DNA from: Gammaproteobacteria bacterium
GTDB taxonomy: Bacteria; Pseudomonadota; Gammaproteobacteria; Burkholderiales; Burkholderiaceae_C
Reading direction: 5' to 3'
Assembly: GCA_018828125.1 (NCBI GenBank)
Contig: JAHJWB010000001.1
Coordinates: forward strand, 248,001 to 312,000
DNA: 64,000 bases
The position numbers were made by a program, and so were the translations under genes. Of this stretch, positions 38,964-47,157 are shown piece by piece. Positions within the stretch are counted from its first letter, which is position 1. Each line of letters begins with the position of its first letter. The notes under the pieces were generated by a model. It had not been told where the DNA came from. It was given only the letters and a program-made list of their open reading frames with translations, and ran no database searches.

Positions 38964-39481
38964 CCACCCCTTCCACCGGAATGTCCGGCAGCCTGGTGCT
39001 CGACGCGGAAGCGCTGTACCGCGAACTGCTGCGCGGCGTGCGCAGCATGCTCACACCCACCACGCGCCTGGCGGGCATTGCTTCTGGCGGCGCGTGGCTT
39101 GCAGAGCGTCTGCATAAGGACCTGAGCCTGGAAGGGCCTGCGGGCGTGCTGTCTTCGGTGATGCACCGTGACGACTTCGCCCAGCGCGGCCTGTCGGCCA
39201 GCGCGCAGACCTCGCTGCCGTTCGACGTGAACGGTGCCGATGTGCTGGTGCTCGACGACGTGCTCTACACCGGTCGCACCATTCGCGCCGTGCTCAACGA
39301 GCTGTTCGACTACGGCCGCCCCGCCAGCGTGCGCCTGGCCGTGCTGGTGGACCGAGGTGGGCGCGAGCTGCCCGTACAGGCCGACTTTGCCGCCGCGCGG
39401 GTGGCCCTGCCTGCCGCTCAGTCGCTGGCCCTGGCGCGCGACGACAGCGGCACCTTCCAATTCCAAGTCAAAGAGGCCTGA
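38960..39481 (+). CDS. pyrR: Bifunctional pyr operon regulator/uracil phosphoribosyltransferase PyrR
   Basis: 173-residue type I phosphoribosyltransferase. The PRPP loop is [37 protein letters not shown] and [15 protein letters not shown] match PyrR. In Bacillus PyrR binds an RNA attenuator, but only two bases separate its stop from the pyrB start here, so there is no space for a leader. Control of pyrB by this protein would need another mechanism, or it may only salvage uracil. Confidence 0.9.
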   Translation: MTTPSTGMSGSLVLDAEALYRELLRGVRSMLTPTTRLAGIASGGAWLAERLHKDLSLEGPAGVLSSVMHRDDFAQRGLSASAQTSLPFDVNGADVLVLDDVLYTGRTIRAVLNELFDYGRPASVRLAVLVDRGGRELPVQADFAAARVALPAAQSLALARDDSGTFQFQVKEA

Positions 39482-39483
39482 CC

Positions 39484-40446
39484 GTGCTGCACAAGCGCAA
39501 CCCCCAACTCAACGGCAACGGCGAACTCATCCACCTGCTGTCCATCGAGGGACTGCCGCGCGACATCGTCACGCACATCCTCGACACGGCCGCCAACTTT
39601 GTCAGCGTGAACGACCGCGAGGTCAAGAAGGTGCCCCTTCTGCGCGGCAAGAGCGTGTTCAACCTGTTCTTCGAAAACAGCACGCGCACACGCACCACCT
39701 TCGAGATCGCGGCCAAGCGCCTGTCGGCCGACGTGCTCAACCTTGACATCGCACGCAGCTCGGCCAGCAAGGGCGAGTCGCTGCTCGACACCATCGCCAA
39801 CCTGTCGGCCATGGCGGCCGATTTGTTCGTGGTGCGGCACAGCGAATCGGGCGCGCCCTACCTCATCGCGCAGCATGTGGCGCCCCATGTGCATGTGATC
39901 AACGCAGGCGACGGCCGCCATGCCCACCCCACGCAGGGGCTGCTGGACATGTACACCATCCGCCACTACAAAAAAGACTTCAGCAACCTCACGGTGGCCA
40001 TCGTGGGCGACGTGCTGCACTCGCGCGTGGCGCGCTCGGACATCCATGGCCTTACGACTCTCGGTTGCGCTGAAGTACGGGTAGTGGGCCCGCGCACCCT
40101 GGTGCCGTCGGACATGGCGCAAATGGGCGTGCGCGTGTGCCACACGCTCGAAGAGGGCATCAAGGACGCCGATGTGGTCATCACGCTGCGCTTGCAAAAC
40201 GAACGCATGAGCGGCGCGCTGCTGCCGTCGAGCCAGGAGTATTTCAAGAGTTTTGGCCTTACGCAGGACAAGCTGCAACTGGCCAAGCCAGACGCCATCG
40301 TCATGCACCCCGGACCTATCAATCGTGGCGTGGAAATCGACTCCGCCGTGGTCGATGGCAAGCAGAGCGTGATCCTGCCGCAGGTGACTTTCGGCATTGC
40401 GGTCCGTATGGCCGTCATGTCCATCGTTGCTGGGAATGAGGCGTGA
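39484..40446 (+). CDS. pyrB: Aspartate carbamoyltransferase catalytic subunit PyrB
   Basis: First committed step of pyrimidine synthesis. 320 residues, starting at GTG two bases after pyrR. Carbamoyl-phosphate motif [65 protein letters not shown] and [15 protein letters not shown] are intact. In bacteria with this gene order the enzyme needs the inactive dihydroorotase homologue PyrC' encoded next. The stop codon is the first base triplet of an intergenic repeat. Confidence 0.96.
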   Translation: MLHKRNPQLNGNGELIHLLSIEGLPRDIVTHILDTAANFVSVNDREVKKVPLLRGKSVFNLFFENSTRTRTTFEIAAKRLSADVLNLDIARSSASKGESLLDTIANLSAMAADLFVVRHSESGAPYLIAQHVAPHVHVINAGDGRHAHPTQGLLDMYTIRHYKKDFSNLTVAIVGDVLHSRVARSDIHGLTTLGCAEVRVVGPRTLVPSDMAQMGVRVCHTLEEGIKDADVVITLRLQNERMSGALLPSSQEYFKSFGLTQDKLQLAKPDAIVMHPGPINRGVEIDSAVVDGKQSVILPQVTFGIAVRMAVMSIVAGNEA

Positions 40447-40530
40447 CCCCCCTGAGCCGCTTCGCGTCATCCCCCCAAAGTGCGGCGCCAACCCTGGCCC
40501 GGCGAAGCCGGCTCAACGGTGGCACTCGCA
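40444..40530 (+). repeat. Stop-codon-abutting repeat, copy 1 (after pyrB)
   Basis: About 87 bp beginning with the pyrB TGA. It shares TGACCCC.CTGAGCCGCTTCGCGTCATC, CCAAAG, GGCG.AGCCGG and GTGGCACTCGC blocks with the copy after pyrC'. GAGCCG/CGGCTC-type words allow a hairpin. Confidence 0.75.
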
Positions 40531-40586
40531 TGGGGTCTGCTGCGGTGCGAACGATGGGTGAAAGATTGAGTGATGTGTTTGCTGCG

Positions 40587-40645
40587 TTTTTGATAGCTGT
40601 TAGCGCTTATCCAATAAGCGCTAGCGGCCAATTTGGCTTGAAATC
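40587..40645 (+). repeat. Dispersed palindromic intergenic repeat, copy C (pyrB-pyrC')
   Basis: GATAGCTGTTAGCGCTTAT followed by CCAATAAGCGCTAGCGGCC: a near-perfect inverted repeat around TTAGCGCTTAT/ATAAGCGCTAG. It ends at the pyrC' start codon. Confidence 0.8.
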
Positions 40646-41935
40646 ATGAAGATACTGATCCAGAACGGCCGTGTGATCGACCCCGCTTCGGGGCTTGACC
40701 AGACCTGCGACATCGCCATTGCTGCGGGCCGCATCGTCGGTGTGAACCGGGTGCCGCCCGACTTTGCGCCCAAACGCGTGGTGGATGCGACTGGCTGCAT
40801 CGTATTGCCCGGTCTGGTCGACCTGGCGGCGCGCCTGCGCGAACCCGGTCACGAACACGAAGGCATGCTCGAATCCGAGATGGCCGCTGCCGTGGCCGGT
40901 GGCGTGACCAGCCTGGTCTGCCCGCCCGATACCGACCCCGTGCTCGATGAGCCAGGGCTGGTCGAGATGCTCAAGTTTCGCGCCGAGAAGCTGCACCAGT
41001 CACGCCTGTTTCCGCTGGGCGCTCTCACGCGTAACCTGGCCGGCGAGGTGCTGACCGAAATGGCCGAGCTGACCGAATCCGGCTGCGTGGGCTTTGGGCA
41101 GGCCGAAGTGCCGCTGGCCAGCACCCAGGTGCTGCAGCGCGCGCTGCAGTACGCCGCCACCTTTGGGTACACCGTGTGGCTGCGCCCGCAAGAGATGCAC
41201 CTGGGCAAGGGCGTGGCGGCCAGCGGTGCGCTGGCCACGCGGCTGGGCCTTTCGGGCGTGCCCGTGGCGGCCGAGACCATCGCGCTGCACACCATTTTCG
41301 AGCTGCTCAAGACCACTGGCGCCCGTGTGCACCTGTGCCGCCTCAGCAGCGCTGCTGGTGTCGAACTGGTGCGCCGGGCCAAGGCTGATGGCCTGAACGT
41401 GACCTGCGACATCAGCATCAACACGCTGCACCTGACCGAAAACGACATAGGTTTCTTTGACAGCCGCGCGCGTCTGACGCCTCCGCTGCGCCAGCAACGC
41501 GATCGCGATGCCCTGAGCGCGGCGCTGCTCGACGGCACAATCGATGCGCTGGTGTCCGACCATACGCCGGTGGATGAAGACGCCAAGACCCTGCCGTTTG
41601 CCGAGGCCGAGCCCGGCGCGACCGGGCTGGAGCTGCTGCTCAGCCTGGCCCTCAAGTGGTCGCAAGACAGTGGGGTGCCGCTGGCGCGTGCGTTGGCCAC
41701 GGTCACGTCCGAACCTGCACGGGTTCTGGGCAACGCGCTGGGCACCTTGCAGGCCAGCGTGGGCCAGATTGTGGAAGGGGGTGTGGGTGACATCTGCATC
41801 CTCGATCCACAGGCATCCTGGATCGTACAGGACGACGCGCTGTGCAGCCAGGGCAAGCACACGCCGTTCTCCGGCTATGAGCTGCCCGGCCGCGTGCGCA
41901 TGACGCTGGTCGGCGGCCAAGTGGCGTTTGGATGA
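40646..41935 (+). CDS. pyrC': Dihydroorotase-like protein PyrC' (catalytically inactive)
   Basis: 429 residues, amidohydrolase fold, homologous to type I dihydroorotase. The metal motif DxHxHLREPG reads DLAARLREPG (Ala61, Arg63 in place of both His), and later metal ligands are also altered (TVWLRPQEM, VHLCRLSSAAG). Only the SDHTPVDEDAK segment keeps its acidic residue. Such pseudo-dihydroorotases bind PyrB and stabilise it in a dodecamer; an active dihydroorotase must be encoded elsewhere. It follows pyrB after two repeat elements. Confidence 0.92.
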   Translation: MKILIQNGRVIDPASGLDQTCDIAIAAGRIVGVNRVPPDFAPKRVVDATGCIVLPGLVDLAARLREPGHEHEGMLESEMAAAVAGGVTSLVCPPDTDPVLDEPGLVEMLKFRAEKLHQSRLFPLGALTRNLAGEVLTEMAELTESGCVGFGQAEVPLASTQVLQRALQYAATFGYTVWLRPQEMHLGKGVAASGALATRLGLSGVPVAAETIALHTIFELLKTTGARVHLCRLSSAAGVELVRRAKADGLNVTCDISINTLHLTENDIGFFDSRARLTPPLRQQRDRDALSAALLDGTIDALVSDHTPVDEDAKTLPFAEAEPGATGLELLLSLALKWSQDSGVPLARALATVTSEPARVLGNALGTLQASVGQIVEGGVGDICILDPQASWIVQDDALCSQGKHTPFSGYELPGRVRMTLVGGQVAFG

Positions 41936-42015
41936 CCCCTCTGAGCCGCTTCGCGTCATCGCCCAAAGGGGACGCCACCCGTGGCCAGGCGGAGCCGGTT
42001 CCACAGTGGCACTCG
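41933..42015 (+). repeat. Stop-codon-abutting repeat, copy 2 (after pyrC')
   Basis: Begins with the pyrC' TGA and runs about 83 bp, aligning almost end to end with the copy that starts in the pyrB stop codon, with one short gap. Confidence 0.75.
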
Positions 42016-42073
42016 CCTTCGCCGCGCCAGTTGCGTGGGCTCTGGGTATCGCGAGCCACCACGGGTTGCTGAG

Positions 42074-42811
42074 ATGAGGCACTTGCGCGCCTGCTGGCGC
42101 CTGCTGCGCCTTCTGGGCCACATTGCCAAGGGGTTGGTCATTGTGGCGCTGCGGTTTCCGGCACTGTCGCCCGACCAGCAGCATGCGCGTGTGCAGGTGT
42201 GGTCGCTACAGCTGCTTGCGCATGCGGGGATCAGCCTGCGCATCGCGGGGCAACCGCCGCTGACAGGGCCGGTGATGCTGGTGGCCAACCATATTTCGTG
42301 GCTCGATATCCCGGTGATGCATGCGGCGCGGCATTGCCGTTTTGTGTCCAAGTCGGACGTGCAGGGCTGGCCCCTGATTGGCACGCTGGCCACGGCCGCG
42401 GGCACGCTGTACATCGAGCGCAGCTCGCGCCGCGACGCGCTGCGCATGGTGCGGTCCATGCAGGAGGCTTTGGAGCGTGGGGAGGTACTGGCGGTGTTTC
42501 CTGAAGGCACCACGGGCGATGGGCGCGAGATGTTGCCTTTCCATGCCAATCTGGTCCAGGCCGCAGTGGCAGCCAATGCCCCCGTTCAGCCAGTGGGCCT
42601 GCGTTTTGTAGACGAAAAAACGGGCGTGACCAGTTTTGCCCCCAGTTACATCGGCGATGAGACGCTGGTGGGCTCCATCTGGCGCACCCTGAGCGCACCG
42701 GCCATCGAGGCCGTGGTGCACTATGGCGACCCCGAGTTACCCGCCGGACGCGACCGGCGCCTGTTTACACAGCACCTCCAGACCGCAGTGGACCACTTGC
42801 GCCGCAGTTGA
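42074..42811 (+). CDS. 1-acyl-sn-glycerol-3-phosphate acyltransferase family protein (PlsC-like)
   Basis: Membrane-associated acyltransferase of phospholipid synthesis, 245 residues. Motif I HxxxxD appears as NHISWLDIP, motif II region CRFVSKSDVQGWPLIG, motif III VFPEGTTGDG and motif IV APVQPVGLRF. An N-terminal hydrophobic segment (LLGHIAKGLVIVALRFPAL) anchors it. Several bacterial paralogues share these motifs (including ornithine-lipid acyltransferase OlsA), so the exact acceptor is uncertain. It follows pyrC' by 138 bp. Confidence 0.85.
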   Translation: MRHLRACWRLLRLLGHIAKGLVIVALRFPALSPDQQHARVQVWSLQLLAHAGISLRIAGQPPLTGPVMLVANHISWLDIPVMHAARHCRFVSKSDVQGWPLIGTLATAAGTLYIERSSRRDALRMVRSMQEALERGEVLAVFPEGTTGDGREMLPFHANLVQAAVAANAPVQPVGLRFVDEKTGVTSFAPSYIGDETLVGSIWRTLSAPAIEAVVHYGDPELPAGRDRRLFTQHLQTAVDHLRRS

Positions 42812-42976
42812 CGGGACCGGGTTCGCCTCACCCGCACCGTTGCCACAATCCAGGCGGATTCTCCGCATTTGCCTGCCATGGTGTTGCTCTGCCGAACCGT
42901 TGAGGCGTTGTCTGACGTTTCTGCCCAGGTGCACACGCCACACTTGTCAGTCCATTGACGATGCATGGAGGCAGTT

Positions 42977-43252
42977 ATGCAATTCATTCAGCAGTTGGGT
43001 GTGTGGGGCGTGTTGGTATTGAGCGCCATGGCCGCCACCGCGCAAGGTGTGAATACACCTGCTGTGGTGCCTGGTCTTTGGCCGGCAATGCCGCCGTCGT
43101 CGGCTCCGGCCCCCAACACCGTGCCCACTCCGGCTCAGACGCCCAGCCCCTCACCCAGCCAGACCCCCGCCCAAACGCCTGAGCCCCCGCCAGCCCAGTC
43201 CCCGTCGGAAACGCCTCCCGCGCCCGCACCCCTCCCGCCTACGCAGGGTTAA
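42977..43252 (+). CDS. Small secreted proline-rich protein
   Basis: 91 residues. A signal peptide (MQFIQQLGVWGVLVLSAMAATA) is followed by a low-complexity tail of Pro, Ser, Thr, Gln and Ala with repeating PxQTP/PxPSQT units, about 45% proline after residue 40. GGAGG lies five bases before the ATG at 42977, favouring it over the ATG at 42965. No domain is recognised. A stiff periplasmic or cell-wall spacer is conceivable. Low complexity makes homology searching weak. Confidence 0.6.
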   Translation: MQFIQQLGVWGVLVLSAMAATAQGVNTPAVVPGLWPAMPPSSAPAPNTVPTPAQTPSPSPSQTPAQTPEPPPAQSPSETPPAPAPLPPTQG

Positions 43253-43649
43253 GTCGCCATCGCCTTTGCGGCAGACCACAACCCGATGCGGTGGTGATGC
43301 GGTCTTCAAGAAAAAACCGATCGTGGTCCAGAAGCGACCGTGGTCCACCCTGACCCCCGCGACCTCTCCGCATTCGCTGAACCCTGGCCCAGCGTTGGGC
43401 GCCTGTAGCCATCCCTCCATAACGCAGCGCAGCTCCCTACAGAAAAACCTGTCCGGGGTTTTGATGGTTCACCTCTGACTTCCTCTGACGGGCGGTGTGG
43501 CTTGCGCGGCCGAAACCGTGCATATTCCACGTTTGCAGCCCTGTGGGGCTGTAGGCCGGTGCTCCAGAACGCACCGTTTCCCTTATCGTCCGCATCTTTT
43601 GGTCTGCATGCCACTGCGTGCAGGCCCATCACATTGCCGGGAGGGCACC
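43253..43649. other. Gene-free interval
   Basis: About 400 bp without a convincing gene. A 6-bp hairpin (CAGCCC at 43536-43541, GGGCTG at 43546-43551) is the only structure noticed, and it has no T-run. GGGAGG just before 43650 is the ribosome binding site of the next gene. Confidence 0.5.
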
Positions 43650-44882
43650 ATGAACCTGATAGAGCGCGTCAAGAACATTCTTTTGCAGCCCAAAGAGACC
43701 TGGGTCGTCATCGAGTCGGAAACCACCGACACTGCCACGCTGTACACCCAATACGCCATGATCCTGGCGGCCATACCAGCCGTGTGCGGATTTATCGGCT
43801 TGTCACTCATCGGGTTCAGCGCGTTCGGTGTGTCTGTGCGCATACCCTTTGTGTCGGGTCTGGTGAACATGGTGGTGTCGTATGTGCTGAGCCTGGTGGG
43901 GGTGTTTGTGCTCGGGCTCATCATCAATGCGCTGGCGCCCACCTTTGGCGGCCAAAAGAATGCGATCCAGGCGCTGAAGGTGGCGGTATATGCCAGCACC
44001 GCGGCCATGGTGGGCGGTGTGTTCAGCCTGCTGCCTGCGCTGTCCATGCTGGGCTTGCTCGCCGCGCTGTATTCCATCTACTTGCTGTACACCGGACTGC
44101 CGGTGCTGATGAGAAGTGCGCCCGAAAAATCCGTTGGCTACACCGTGGTGGTCATCATTGCCGCGATCGTCATGGGCGTGATCATCGGTGCCATCAGCTC
44201 CGTGTTCATGCCGCGCGGCGCAGGCATGCTGGGTGGAGCGGATGCTCCCGCCATCACCATGAACACCCCCGGTGGCAACGTGTCCATCAACACGGCCGGG
44301 CTGGAGGCAGCGGGCAAGAAAATGGAAGAAGCCGCGCGCCAGATGGAGCAGGCCCAGAAGAGCCAGGATCCCGCCGCCGTTGCGGCCGCCGCTGGTGCCG
44401 CGGCCACGGCTGCAGCGGGCGCACTGGGCGGTGGTCAGGCGATTGCCGCGCAGTCGCTCAAGGCAGCATTGCCTGAAGCGCTCGCGGGCCTGCCCCGCAC
44501 GGCGTTTGAGGTTCAGGATGGCGCCGCCCTGGGCTTGCCCACGAGCCAGGCCAGTGCCCAGTACGGCAGCGACGACAAGCAGGTGCGCGTGGAGATTCTG
44601 GACGTAGGGGGGCTGGGCCAGATGGCCGTGATGGCCATGGGTTTGGGCCAGGGTGAGAAGGAGGACCAGACCAGCGCCGAAAAGACCTGGCAAGAGGGCG
44701 GCCGCACGCTGCACCAGCGCTACGCCAAGGACGGCAGCCATGCGGAGTTCAAGACTGTGCTGAAAAATGGGCTGGTGGTGAGCATCGAGGGCGACAACAT
44801 GGGCATCAAGGAGCTGCGTGGATTCATCTCGCAGGTAGACCTCAACGGCCTGGAAGGCCTGGCGCGCAAGGGCAAGTCCTGA
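43650..44882 (+). CDS. Yip1-family membrane protein with long C-terminal domain
   Basis: 410 residues. The first 190 form a Yip1-type bundle of five helices (LYTQYAMILAAIPAVCGFIGLSLIGF, LVNMVVSYVLSLVGVFVLGLIINALAPTF, AVYASTAAMVGGVFSLLPAL, LGLLAALYSIYLLYTGLPVLM, YTVVVIIAAIVMGVIIGAISSVF), opening with ERVKNILLQPKETWVVIESE as in bacterial Yip1 proteins. The remaining 210 residues are soluble: an Ala/Gln-rich helical stretch (KKMEEAARQMEQAQKSQDPAAVAAAAG), then a mixed alpha/beta domain. GGGAGG precedes the ATG. Function unknown. Confidence 0.82.
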   Translation: MNLIERVKNILLQPKETWVVIESETTDTATLYTQYAMILAAIPAVCGFIGLSLIGFSAFGVSVRIPFVSGLVNMVVSYVLSLVGVFVLGLIINALAPTFGGQKNAIQALKVAVYASTAAMVGGVFSLLPALSMLGLLAALYSIYLLYTGLPVLMRSAPEKSVGYTVVVIIAAIVMGVIIGAISSVFMPRGAGMLGGADAPAITMNTPGGNVSINTAGLEAAGKKMEEAARQMEQAQKSQDPAAVAAAAGAAATAAAGALGGGQAIAAQSLKAALPEALAGLPRTAFEVQDGAALGLPTSQASAQYGSDDKQVRVEILDVGGLGQMAVMAMGLGQGEKEDQTSAEKTWQEGGRTLHQRYAKDGSHAEFKTVLKNGLVVSIEGDNMGIKELRGFISQVDLNGLEGLARKGKS

Positions 44883-44911
44883 ACCTTTGCGAGCTCGTAT
44901 TCGCTCCCTTT

Positions 44912-44936
44912 AAGGCCGACAGACGTCGGCCTTTTT
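44912..44936 (+). terminator. Intrinsic terminator after the Yip1-family gene
   Basis: AAGGCCGAC pairs with GTCGGCCTT around a 4-base loop and runs into TTTTT. Confidence 0.9.
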
Positions 44937-45029
44937 CGTTCAGGGGTGTGCTTACAGGGGCGCTGTCGCACGCGATAGACTGCCTTGCATCGGCGAGCGT
45001 TTCCTTGGCGCCCCTTCGTTTTTGTCTTC

Positions 45030-45647
45030 ATGCACTCCTTGCCTCTGTATCAACGGGCCATGGGCCCCACCTTTCAGCGGCTGGCGCCTGCGTTGGCGCG
45101 GTTTCACAGCCTCTCTGGTCTCCATCGTTTGGAGGGGCAGGTACAGGTGGATGCGCCCGCGACCTGGTCGGCCCGGTTGCTTGCGCTCGCGCTTGGCGCG
45201 CCCCAGCGCGCTGCGCAGGGCACCATCACTTTCGAGCTGGATGCCCGCCCTGCAGCCGAGCGGTGGACTCGCCGTTTCCCCACACAGACCATGCAATCCA
45301 CCTTGCGAGAGGCCAGTACGCCGGTGGCGGGCCAAGTGGTGGAACACCTGGGCGCCGCGCGTCTGACGTTTGCACTGCATGAGGCCGAAGGGCGACTGGT
45401 AATGCAACTGCAGCAGCTTCATTTTTGCGGCGTTGCATGCCCCGCGTGGCTGCGCCCCCAGGTGGTGGCAGAGGAGACCGGGGTTGGCGAGACCCTGCAT
45501 TTCAAGGTGCAGGCTACGGTGCCCGGGGTCGGCCGCGTGGTCAGCTACCAGGGGCACTTGTTGGTTCCTCTGGTGGCTCAAGATGCAACGGCAACGGCAA
45601 CGGCAACGGCAACAGCAATAGCCGCTGCAGGGGGCGCGCAATCGTGA
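45030..45647 (+). CDS. DUF4166 domain protein
   Basis: 205 residues. The start MHSLPLYQRAMGPTFQRLAPALARFHSL, ALALGAPQRAAQGTITFELDA and ERWTRRFPTQTMQSTLREA match DUF4166, a family often fused or linked to saccharopine-dehydrogenase-like or DCC proteins. The C-terminus ends in an Ala-Thr repeat encoded by a GCAACG hexanucleotide array. The stop overlaps the DCC gene start (GTGA). Biochemical role unknown. Confidence 0.78.
   Translation: MHSLPLYQRAMGPTFQRLAPALARFHSLSGLHRLEGQVQVDAPATWSARLLALALGAPQRAAQGTITFELDARPAAERWTRRFPTQTMQSTLREASTPVAGQVVEHLGAARLTFALHEAEGRLVMQLQQLHFCGVACPAWLRPQVVAEETGVGETLHFKVQATVPGVGRVVSYQGHLLVPLVAQDATATATATATAIAAAGGAQS
45585..45620 (+). repeat. GCAACG hexanucleotide tandem repeat
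   Basis: Four perfect GCAACG units followed by GCAACA and GCAATA, in frame within the end of the DUF4166 gene. Each unit adds Ala-Thr, so gain or loss changes tail length without shifting the frame. Confidence 0.9.
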
Positions 45648-46033
45648 TCGTGGTGTTTGATGGCCAGTGCCTGTTGTGCAATGGCTGGGTGCAATTTCTT
45701 CTGCGGCATGACACGGAAAAACGCATTCGCTTTGCGTCTATCCAGGGCGCAGCAGGGCAACGGCTGCTGGCGCAAGCAGGACTCCAAATTGACGGATTGC
45801 AGACCCTGCTTGTCATTGACGGCGCACGCAGCTGGCAGCACACCGCCGCTATCTTGCGGGTGCTGCATGCATTGGGCTGGCCCTGGAGGCTGGCGTGGGT
45901 GGGCTGGCTGGTGCCCGCGCCGCTGCGCGATGCGCTGTACCGCTGGGGTGCGCGCAACCGCTACCGCATCTGGGGGCGGTCCGACACCTGCATGGTGCCG
46001 TCGCCAGAGACTGCTGCGCGTTTTCTGGATTGA
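45644..46033 (+). CDS. DCC-family thiol-disulfide oxidoreductase-like protein (DUF393)
   Basis: 129 residues: VFDGQCLLCNGWVQFLLRHD carries the DxxCxxC motif of the DCC family, followed by IRFASIQGAAGQRLL, LQTLLVIDGARSWQHTAAILRVLHALG and a conserved end (PLRDALYRWGARNRYRIWGRSD). GTG start overlaps the stop of the DUF4166 gene, so the two are coupled. The redox partner is unknown. Confidence 0.85.
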   Translation: MIVVFDGQCLLCNGWVQFLLRHDTEKRIRFASIQGAAGQRLLAQAGLQIDGLQTLLVIDGARSWQHTAAILRVLHALGWPWRLAWVGWLVPAPLRDALYRWGARNRYRIWGRSDTCMVPSPETAARFLD

Positions 46034-46112
46034 GGCGGTGGCCCGCAGCGCCTACAACGCGCCGGGGTCCATCCTTTCCGCCACTGCTTTAACGCTTCAA
46101 AGCTTCGCCACA

Positions 46113-46502
46113 TCAGGCGTTGTTGAACGGCTGGTGCTCCAGCAGCACGTTGTGAAAGTCTTCCACCAGGTCGGTGCCCAACTCTTCAATCGCATCGTCC
46201 TCGGCGTCGTAGGCCCACACCACACGCACGTCGGTGCCGCGCTGGCCTGCTTCGTTCAGCAGTGCAAACAGCGAGCGCAGCCCCATCGTCGACGCGCTGT
46301 TGATGTACTGCAGCCGCATCTCGGCCTCAAATTGACTGGGTTTGTAGGTCGCGAAATACGCCTTCAATGCAGCCAGGATGGGGCTGAAAAACGGCAGCGG
46401 GTTTTCGGGGTAGCACTCGCCTTGCACCACCAGGCGATGCTCGGCAGGCAAAAAACTGATTTCAGGGGTGACAGAGGTGCGTTCGGTTTGGATGGCTTGC
46501 AT
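46113..46502 (-). CDS. siaC: SiaC-like phospho-switch protein (DUF1987)
   Basis: 129 residues. In Pseudomonas SiaC is phosphorylated by SiaB, dephosphorylated by SiaA, and in its unmodified form binds and activates the diguanylate cyclase SiaD. Typical features are ISFLPAEHRLVVQGECYPENPLPFFSPILAALKAYF and the segment FEAEMRLQYINSASTMGLRSLFALL, whose Ser/Thr cluster contains the likely phosphorylated residue. It is last in siaA-siaB-siaC. No siaD follows; the next gene is on the other strand. Confidence 0.85.
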   Translation of the reverse strand: MQAIQTERTSVTPEISFLPAEHRLVVQGECYPENPLPFFSPILAALKAYFATYKPSQFEAEMRLQYINSASTMGLRSLFALLNEAGQRGTDVRVVWAYDAEDDAIEELGTDLVEDFHNVLLEHQPFNNA

Positions 46503-46539
46503 GGGGTGTCCTGAAAGTGGGGGAACAACAAAAGCGGCG

Positions 46540-47157
46540 TCAGATGCGCGCCTTGACGTGGAAAAGCGCCGTGCGCAGCCCGGGGTGGGCCGGGTCAGTG
46601 GCAGCTGGGGTAGGGGTGGACGCAAAGCTGTATTCCAGCGGCGCGCAGGAGTCGCGCGCGATGGTCAGCAGGCCCAGGCCTGCGCCTTTGCTGATGGGGT
46701 CGTCTGCGCTGTGCGTGGGGTTGCGCAGCTGCTCGCGGTAGCTTTGCTTGATCTCATTCAGGCTCATAGCCCGCACGGCGTTGAGCTTCTCGGTCAGGCG
46801 GGGCACAAAGTCCACGTCCACCGGGTTGCTGCAGACGATCCAGTAGTGGCCGTGCACCGCCTCGGGGGTGTCCGCCATGTCCTCGCGCCCCACGCCAATG
46901 GCGCCGCGGGGTGTGGGCAGCGTGCCATCGTTGGCCGGCGTGGCCGCTGCGTAGTGCAGGATGTTCTGCGCCATCTCTACAAAGGTGGAAAACAGCTTGC
47001 GTTTGGCGGGGCCGGTGGCGTCTTCGGTGGCCAGGCGCGCCTTGAGCGAATCGGCCGCTGCCGCAATCACCGCGGGCGTGAACTCGCCCGCGTAATAGAA
47101 CAGCACGCCGCAGTCCTGCGCGCTGGCCTGAAACCGCTCGAAGTCCGGGCTGTTCAT
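46540..47157 (-). CDS. siaB: SiaB-like protein kinase
   Basis: 205-residue GHKL-fold kinase expected to phosphorylate SiaC. The N-box is KLFSTFVEMAQNILHYA and the G-box SKGAGLGLLTIARDS. VLFYYAGEFTPAVIAAAADSLKARL and HYWIVCSNPVDVDFVPRLTEKLNAV also match SiaB proteins. Its start overlaps the siaA stop (ATGA), and siaC follows after 37 bp. Confidence 0.83.
   Translation of the reverse strand: MNSPDFERFQASAQDCGVLFYYAGEFTPAVIAAAADSLKARLATEDATGPAKRKLFSTFVEMAQNILHYAAATPANDGTLPTPRGAIGVGREDMADTPEAVHGHYWIVCSNPVDVDFVPRLTEKLNAVRAMSLNEIKQSYREQLRNPTHSADDPISKGAGLGLLTIARDSCAPLEYSFASTPTPAATDPAHPGLRTALFHVKARI

Noticed and set aside
43306-43632. 108-codon minus-strand frame in the gap before the Yip1-family gene
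   Set aside because: No ribosome binding site, no motif, biased composition; treated as non-coding.
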